Assembly (NCBI RefSeq): GCF_963378105.1
Contig: NZ_OY726398.1
Location: 4,340,001-4,404,000 of the forward strand
DNA length: 64,000 nt
Source of the DNA: Mycolicibacter sp. MU0102
GTDB lineage: Bacteria; Actinomycetota; Actinomycetes; Mycobacteriales; Mycobacteriaceae
Direction: 5' to 3'
Shown: piece after piece, positions 60,378 to 64,000 of the stretch
Layout of the letters: each line of letters opens with the position of its first letter
Numbering within the stretch: the stretch's first letter is position 1
Made by a program: the position numbers and the translations under genes
Notes under the pieces: model-generated
Databases searched by the model: none
What the model saw: the letters and a program-made list of their open reading frames with translations, nothing else
Told to the model about the DNA's origin: nothing

Positions 60378-61841
60378 ATGGCTCAACGCGGATTCGGTCG
60401 TACCGCCAGAACACTTTTCGGGGTGGCCGCCCTGACCCTGGCGCTGACGGGCTGCGCACCCGACAGCGCCCCGACGGTGATTGCCGGGCACGCGATATCG
60501 ATGCTGTATGACCCTGGACGGGTCGGGGGACTGCCCACCGCCGAGGGGCCCAGCGGCCCGCGCGGCGACGTTCCGCCGGTGACCGCCCGGGTAAGAAACA
60601 GCGACGGCGGGGACATCGACCGCCTCTCGCTGCTGGCAATCGATGACATCGAGGACTTCTGGACGCAGCACTACGCCGAGGCGCTGCGCGGACGCTTCCA
60701 GCCGGTCTCGACGCTGATGTCCTATGACTCCACTGACGCAGACGGCCCGTCGGTGTGCGGCGGCGAGGTCTACCACCTGCCGAACGCGATGTATTGCCGC
60801 CGGATGGACACCATGGCATGGGACCGCGCCAAGTTCTTGCCCACCGCCCGAAAGTACTTCGGCGACATGGCGGTCAACGGGACGCTGGCGCACGAATACG
60901 GGCACGCCCTGCAGAACATGGCCGGGATCGTCAATCCGCTGACGCGCACCCTGGTCCGCGAACAGCAGGCCGACTGTTTTGCCGGGGTGTATCTGCAATG
61001 GGTGGCCGCGGGCAGTTCGCCGCGGGTGCAGTTGAGCACCGGCGACGGGCTCAACCATGTGCTGGCCGGGCTGATCGTGATCCGCGACCCGGTGTCGACG
61101 CCGGACAATCCGGTCTCGATCTCCGATGAGCACGGCACCGCACTGGACCGCGTCGGGGCCTTTCAAACCGGCTTCGACGGCGGCGCGGCGATGTGCGCCG
61201 AGATCGACATGGACGAGATCCGCAAGCGACGTGGCGATCTGCCCAATTCCCTGTTCGATTCGGAAAACCCGCAAAGCGACCTCACGATCGACGAGTCGGT
61301 GTTGTCCACCCTGATGGAGCAGCTGGGCCAGGTCTTCGGCTTGTCCCGCCCGCCGGAGCTGGCCACGTCGGGCAAATGCCCCAGTGGTCACCAGCCCGAT
61401 CCGGTGGCCTACTGCCCGGAGTCCAACCTCATCGTCGTCGATCTGGCCGGACTGCAGGAGATAAGCGCGCCGACCGATCAGTCCACGCTGGGTATGCCGC
61501 AGGGCGACAACACCGGATTGTCGGCCGTCACTTCGCGGTATGCGCTTGCGGTGCAACGTGAACGCGAGGTCGGTTTGGAGTCGGCGGCGGCGGCGTTGCG
61601 CACCGCGTGTCTGACCGGGGTGGCCCAGCGCCGGATGGCCGAGCCCATGACGCTGTCATCCGGCCCGGGCTTGACGCTGGCCGGCGGCGACCTCGACGAG
61701 GCGGTCACCGGTCTGCTGATGAACGGCATCGTCGCCAGCGACGCCGACGACAACACCGTGCCGGCGGGCTTCACCCGGATCCTCGCGTTCCGCTCCGGGC
61801 TGCACGGCGACATCGACGGATGCTTCGAGCGGTTCGGGTGA
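60378..61841 (+). CDS. Lipoprotein zinc metallopeptidase (LpqM-like)
   Basis: The 487-residue lipoprotein has a signal peptide with lipobox LTGC (Cys26). The zinc motif HEYGH is at 172-176 and the third ligand is probably the Glu in REQQADCFAGVYLQW; this is the YpfJ-like neutral zinc peptidase family (pfam04228 type). Two or more Cys elsewhere suggest disulfides. M. tuberculosis LpqM (Rv0419) has the same layout as I recall. ATG 60378 with AGCAGG upstream is preferred over GTG 60372, which overlaps the amidase stop. Confidence 0.88.
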   Translation: MAQRGFGRTARTLFGVAALTLALTGCAPDSAPTVIAGHAISMLYDPGRVGGLPTAEGPSGPRGDVPPVTARVRNSDGGDIDRLSLLAIDDIEDFWTQHYAEALRGRFQPVSTLMSYDSTDADGPSVCGGEVYHLPNAMYCRRMDTMAWDRAKFLPTARKYFGDMAVNGTLAHEYGHALQNMAGIVNPLTRTLVREQQADCFAGVYLQWVAAGSSPRVQLSTGDGLNHVLAGLIVIRDPVSTPDNPVSISDEHGTALDRVGAFQTGFDGGAAMCAEIDMDEIRKRRGDLPNSLFDSENPQSDLTIDESVLSTLMEQLGQVFGLSRPPELATSGKCPSGHQPDPVAYCPESNLIVVDLAGLQEISAPTDQSTLGMPQGDNTGLSAVTSRYALAVQREREVGLESAAAALRTACLTGVAQRRMAEPMTLSSGPGLTLAGGDLDEAVTGLLMNGIVASDADDNTVPAGFTRILAFRSGLHGDIDGCFERFG

Positions 61842-61854
61842 TGGGCGCGATGTC

Positions 61855-62508
61855 ATGAACCGTCCAGACGACCCGCGCCAACGGCCGGAGCGGCGGACCA
61901 CGCCGATACCGCGGCCACCACAGCAGCCGCAGGGGCCGCGCGGACCGGGTGGGCCGGGTGGGCCACCCCCGCAGCGACCGCGGCCGCCCGAACGGCCCTG
62001 GTATCTAGAGGTCCGCCGGCCCCCGACACCCCCGCCGCACCGAATACCACCGCCCCCTCAGCCGCACCGGCCACCGCCGTCGGGCCCTCGCCCTCCGGTA
62101 CCGCCGGACCGTCGCGCGCCGCGGGCGGGCTCGGATGCCGGTGCCCCGAAACCGGCGAGCCCGCAACCTCCGTCGAACCGCGCCGTGCTGATCGCCGCGG
62201 GCCTGACCGGACTGCTGGCCCTCGGCGTGCTTCTGACGTTGGTGCTGCGCGGCACCGTCGGCGGCTCGGGCCCCGTCGAGCTCGATGTGCTCAAGGCCCA
62301 AGACGGAGTTCTCCAGGTGCTCACCGACCCGATCAACGGCTACGGACGCGACAACGTGACCAATGTCCGCTGCAACAACGGGGTGAATCCGACCGTGCGC
62401 AAGGGCACCAGTTTCAGCTGTGTGGTCACTGTCGACGGCGCTCAGCGCCGGGTGCTCGCGGAATTCACCGACGACGCCGGGACGTATGCGGTCGACCGTC
62501 CGCGGTGA
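61855..62508 (+). CDS. DUF4333 membrane protein with Pro/Arg-rich N-terminus
   Basis: The 217-residue protein has a long disordered Pro/Arg/Gly-rich cytosolic region (1-105), one membrane helix (about 106-126, AVLIAAGLTGLLALGV) and an extracytoplasmic DUF4333 domain. The latter contains two Cys (VRCNNG, FSCVVTV) that likely pair. Related proteins occur near mycobacterial secreted enzymes and Ser/Thr kinases; no molecular function is known. It starts 13 bp after the metallopeptidase, suggesting one operon of wall-associated proteins. Confidence 0.82.
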   Translation: MNRPDDPRQRPERRTTPIPRPPQQPQGPRGPGGPGGPPPQRPRPPERPWYLEVRRPPTPPPHRIPPPPQPHRPPPSGPRPPVPPDRRAPRAGSDAGAPKPASPQPPSNRAVLIAAGLTGLLALGVLLTLVLRGTVGGSGPVELDVLKAQDGVLQVLTDPINGYGRDNVTNVRCNNGVNPTVRKGTSFSCVVTVDGAQRRVLAEFTDDAGTYAVDRPR

Positions 62509-62672
62509 TGTCTTAGCTGGTAAAACGCGGAAAAGTCCACGCAAAGTCGTTGTTGGGCAACGTCTGTGGGCTGACTAGGAGTTGGCTGACGAGCTAGGTC
62601 CGAGCGGGCCGCAGCGAAATAGGGTCACACGCGCCGATCCAACTACTGCGCCCTGTGGCCCTGAGGAGTTCG

Positions 62673-63515
62673 ATGACCTACGTCAAGCCGCCCGAGCTGA
62701 TCAATGTGATGATCGACGCCGGCCAGTCCAAGATTTTCATGTCCACCCGTGACACCCTGATCCGCGCATTCATGGCCGGTGCGACACTGGCGCTGGGCGC
62801 GGCCTTCGCGGTGACCATGACGGTGCAGACCGGTCACGCGATCATCGGGGCAATGCTGTTTCCGGCCGGTTTTTGCATTCTCTACCTGCTCGGATACGAC
62901 TTGCTGACCGGCGTGTTCGTGTTGGCGCCGCTGGCCTGGCTCGACAAGCGTCCGGGGGTCACGATCGGCGGAGTGCTGCGGAACTGGGGACTGGTTTTCC
63001 TCGGCAACTTCGCCGGTGCCTTCACCGTCGCGGTGCTGATGGCGATCGTGTTCACCTACGGCTTCTCCAGCCCGCCCAACGAAATCGGTCAGGCGATCGG
63101 GCACATCGGCGAGGCGCGCACGCTCGGCTATGCCGCACACGGTTTTCCGGGCATGCTGACGTTGTTCGTGCGCGGCATGTTGTGCAACTGGATGGTGTCC
63201 ACCGGGGTAGTCGGAGCCATGCTGGCCACCGACGTCACCGGGAAGGTGATCGCCATGTGGCTGCCCGTATCACTGTTCTTCGCAATGGGATTCGAGCACT
63301 CGGTCGTCAACATGTACCTGTTCCCCTCCGGCCTGATGCTCGGCGGGCACTTCACCATCGGGGACTACATCGAGTGGAACGAGATTCCCACGGTGCTGGG
63401 CAATCTGGTGGGCGGATTGGCGTTCACCGGGTTGGCGATGTACGCGACTCATTCGCGGACCGCACCCAAGCGCAACACTGCGGCGGTGCAGAAGGAAGTG
63501 ACTGCCGGAGTCTGA
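62673..63515 (+). CDS. Formate/nitrite transporter family channel
   Basis: The 280-residue protein has the FNT fold: six helices with conserved Gly/Pro breaks. Signatures are FLGNFAGAF and the N-terminal AFMAGATLALGAAF, plus the segment RGMLCNWMVSTG near the third or fourth helix. ATG 62673 has GAGGAG upstream. The family conducts formate, nitrite or hydrosulfide; selectivity residues were not resolved. The 164-bp upstream region shows one small hairpin (CGTTG/CAACG around 62553) but no clear riboswitch. Confidence 0.9.
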   Translation: MTYVKPPELINVMIDAGQSKIFMSTRDTLIRAFMAGATLALGAAFAVTMTVQTGHAIIGAMLFPAGFCILYLLGYDLLTGVFVLAPLAWLDKRPGVTIGGVLRNWGLVFLGNFAGAFTVAVLMAIVFTYGFSSPPNEIGQAIGHIGEARTLGYAAHGFPGMLTLFVRGMLCNWMVSTGVVGAMLATDVTGKVIAMWLPVSLFFAMGFEHSVVNMYLFPSGLMLGGHFTIGDYIEWNEIPTVLGNLVGGLAFTGLAMYATHSRTAPKRNTAAVQKEVTAGV

Positions 63516-63542
63516 CCGCCGCATCGCGACCGGGCGCGGTGA

Positions 63543-63998
63543 TCAGCGACGATCCGGGTGATCGATCCTGGTGAGCTTGCGGGCGACGTGAGCCACCGGC
63601 GTGTTGGTGTCCTGCGAAATCTTCACCAGCAGGTTGAAGGCGGCCGTGGCGTCGATGTCGTACCGCTCCATCAAGGCGCCCTTGGCCTGGCCGATCGTGT
63701 CGCGGTTTTCGATGGCGCGCTGTAGTTGCTCGGCCTCGCGGACCAAGGCCCGTCGTTGTTCGTGGTGGTGCGCGTTTTCGGTGGCACTGACCGCGCTCAA
63801 GACCCGCAGTAGCTCCGCCGCCGACCAGGACTCACCGTCTTCGAGGGCACGCTCCATCGTGGCGACGGCCTGCTGAACCTGCGTGACCGGCTCAACGTGG
63901 TGCACCGCCCCCAACAGCACGCCGTGGTCAATCAGGGGCGCATTCCAGGGCTTCCACACCTTCGGCACGAACTTATCGGGGGTGCGCAGGTCGCGAAC
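63543..63998 (-). CDS. ANTAR-domain regulator (5' end outside window)
   Basis: The frame is open to the window edge, so the start is missing; the GTG at 63968 is only an internal candidate. The visible C-terminus is an ANTAR domain (about the last 55 residues, IENRDTIGQAKGALM, YDIDATAAFNLLVK, THVAHVARK-like end). The preceding 90 residues probably belong to a PAS or other sensor domain and a helical linker. ANTAR proteins bind nascent RNA hairpins and antiterminate transcription. It is convergent with the FNT gene. Confidence 0.85.
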   Translation of the reverse strand, partial: VRDLRTPDKFVPKVWKPWNAPLIDHGVLLGAVHHVEPVTQVQQAVATMERALEDGESWSAAELLRVLSAVSATENAHHHEQRRALVREAEQLQRAIENRDTIGQAKGALMERYDIDATAAFNLLVKISQDTNTPVAHVARKLTRIDHPDRR

Positions 63999-64000
63999 GT

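Noticed and set aside
62509..62672. ANTAR target or riboswitch in the FNT leader
   Set aside because: Only a small CGTTG/CAACG hairpin with a five-base loop was visible; the paired hexaloops with conserved A and G were not found.

Overview
The window is a GC-rich actinobacterial chromosome segment that reads as a member of the Mycobacteriaceae. The evidence is the complete ergothioneine cluster, the MmpS/MmpL exporter pair, cyclopropane-type mycolipid methyltransferases, a fatty acyl-AMP ligase, a WS/DGAT acyltransferase and a DUF4226 protein. The gene order from glpK to the aspartate aminotransferase, 4.5S RNA and tRNA-Ser is recalled, not searched, to match the M. tuberculosis Rv3696c-Rv3723 neighbourhood. 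Species cannot be fixed. AlkB with two rubredoxins, a clade-3-type catalase and a haloalkane dehalogenase suggest an environmental or opportunistic species.

Layout. 1-5.4 kb: end of a PadR regulator, an HNH/DUF1524 membrane protein coupled to glpK, and a DUF7159 protein with long Pro and Gly repeats. 5.4-10.7 kb: egtA-B-C-D-E on the minus strand with 1-4 nt overlaps. 10.7-16 kb: PknH-sensor-like secreted protein, catalase, two tandem His-rich membrane proteins, a repetitive secreted protein and a DUF4185 protein. 16-20.3 kb: ask-asd divergent from leuA, which has a Leu-codon leader peptide and attenuator-like hairpins. 20.3-24.4 kb: GAF-Fis regulator convergent with an HSL-type esterase that carries a perfect 17-bp palindrome upstream, then a DnaQ-like exonuclease. 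24.4-30.5 kb: murT-gatD, a PucR regulator and alkB-rubA1-rubA2-rubB. 30.5-42.6 kb: DUF559 nuclease-like protein, recR-ybaB, an Ami1 amidase, a FAD reductase/SAM methyltransferase pair with a second methyltransferase copy, dnaX, a CHAP protein and aspartate aminotransferase. 42.6-43 kb: ffs and tRNA-Ser(GGA).

43-50.5 kb holds membrane/secreted proteins and an export locus: TetR divergent from mmpS-mmpL, followed by an Rv0455c-like secreted protein and another secreted protein. Family knowledge links this combination to siderophore export. 50.5-52.6 kb: PrimPol and LigC end-joining genes. 52.6-58 kb: haloalkane dehalogenase divergent from a DUF302 protein across a GC-palindromic operator, a 44-residue Cys-rich miniprotein, FAAL, Nudix and WS/DGAT. 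58-59.6 kb: an IS607-type remnant with full-length tnpB and an internally deleted tnpA. 59.6-64 kb: a second amidase, a lipoprotein metallopeptidase, a DUF4333 protein, a formate/nitrite-type channel and a truncated ANTAR regulator.

Most of the window is conserved mycobacterial chromosome. The points most worth following are the leuA leader, the GAF-Fis operator, the MmpSL/Rv0455c-like locus with a weak IdeR-like box, the DUF302 locus, the decayed IS607 with intact nuclease, and large U-tract-less hairpins placed just downstream of minus-strand genes.
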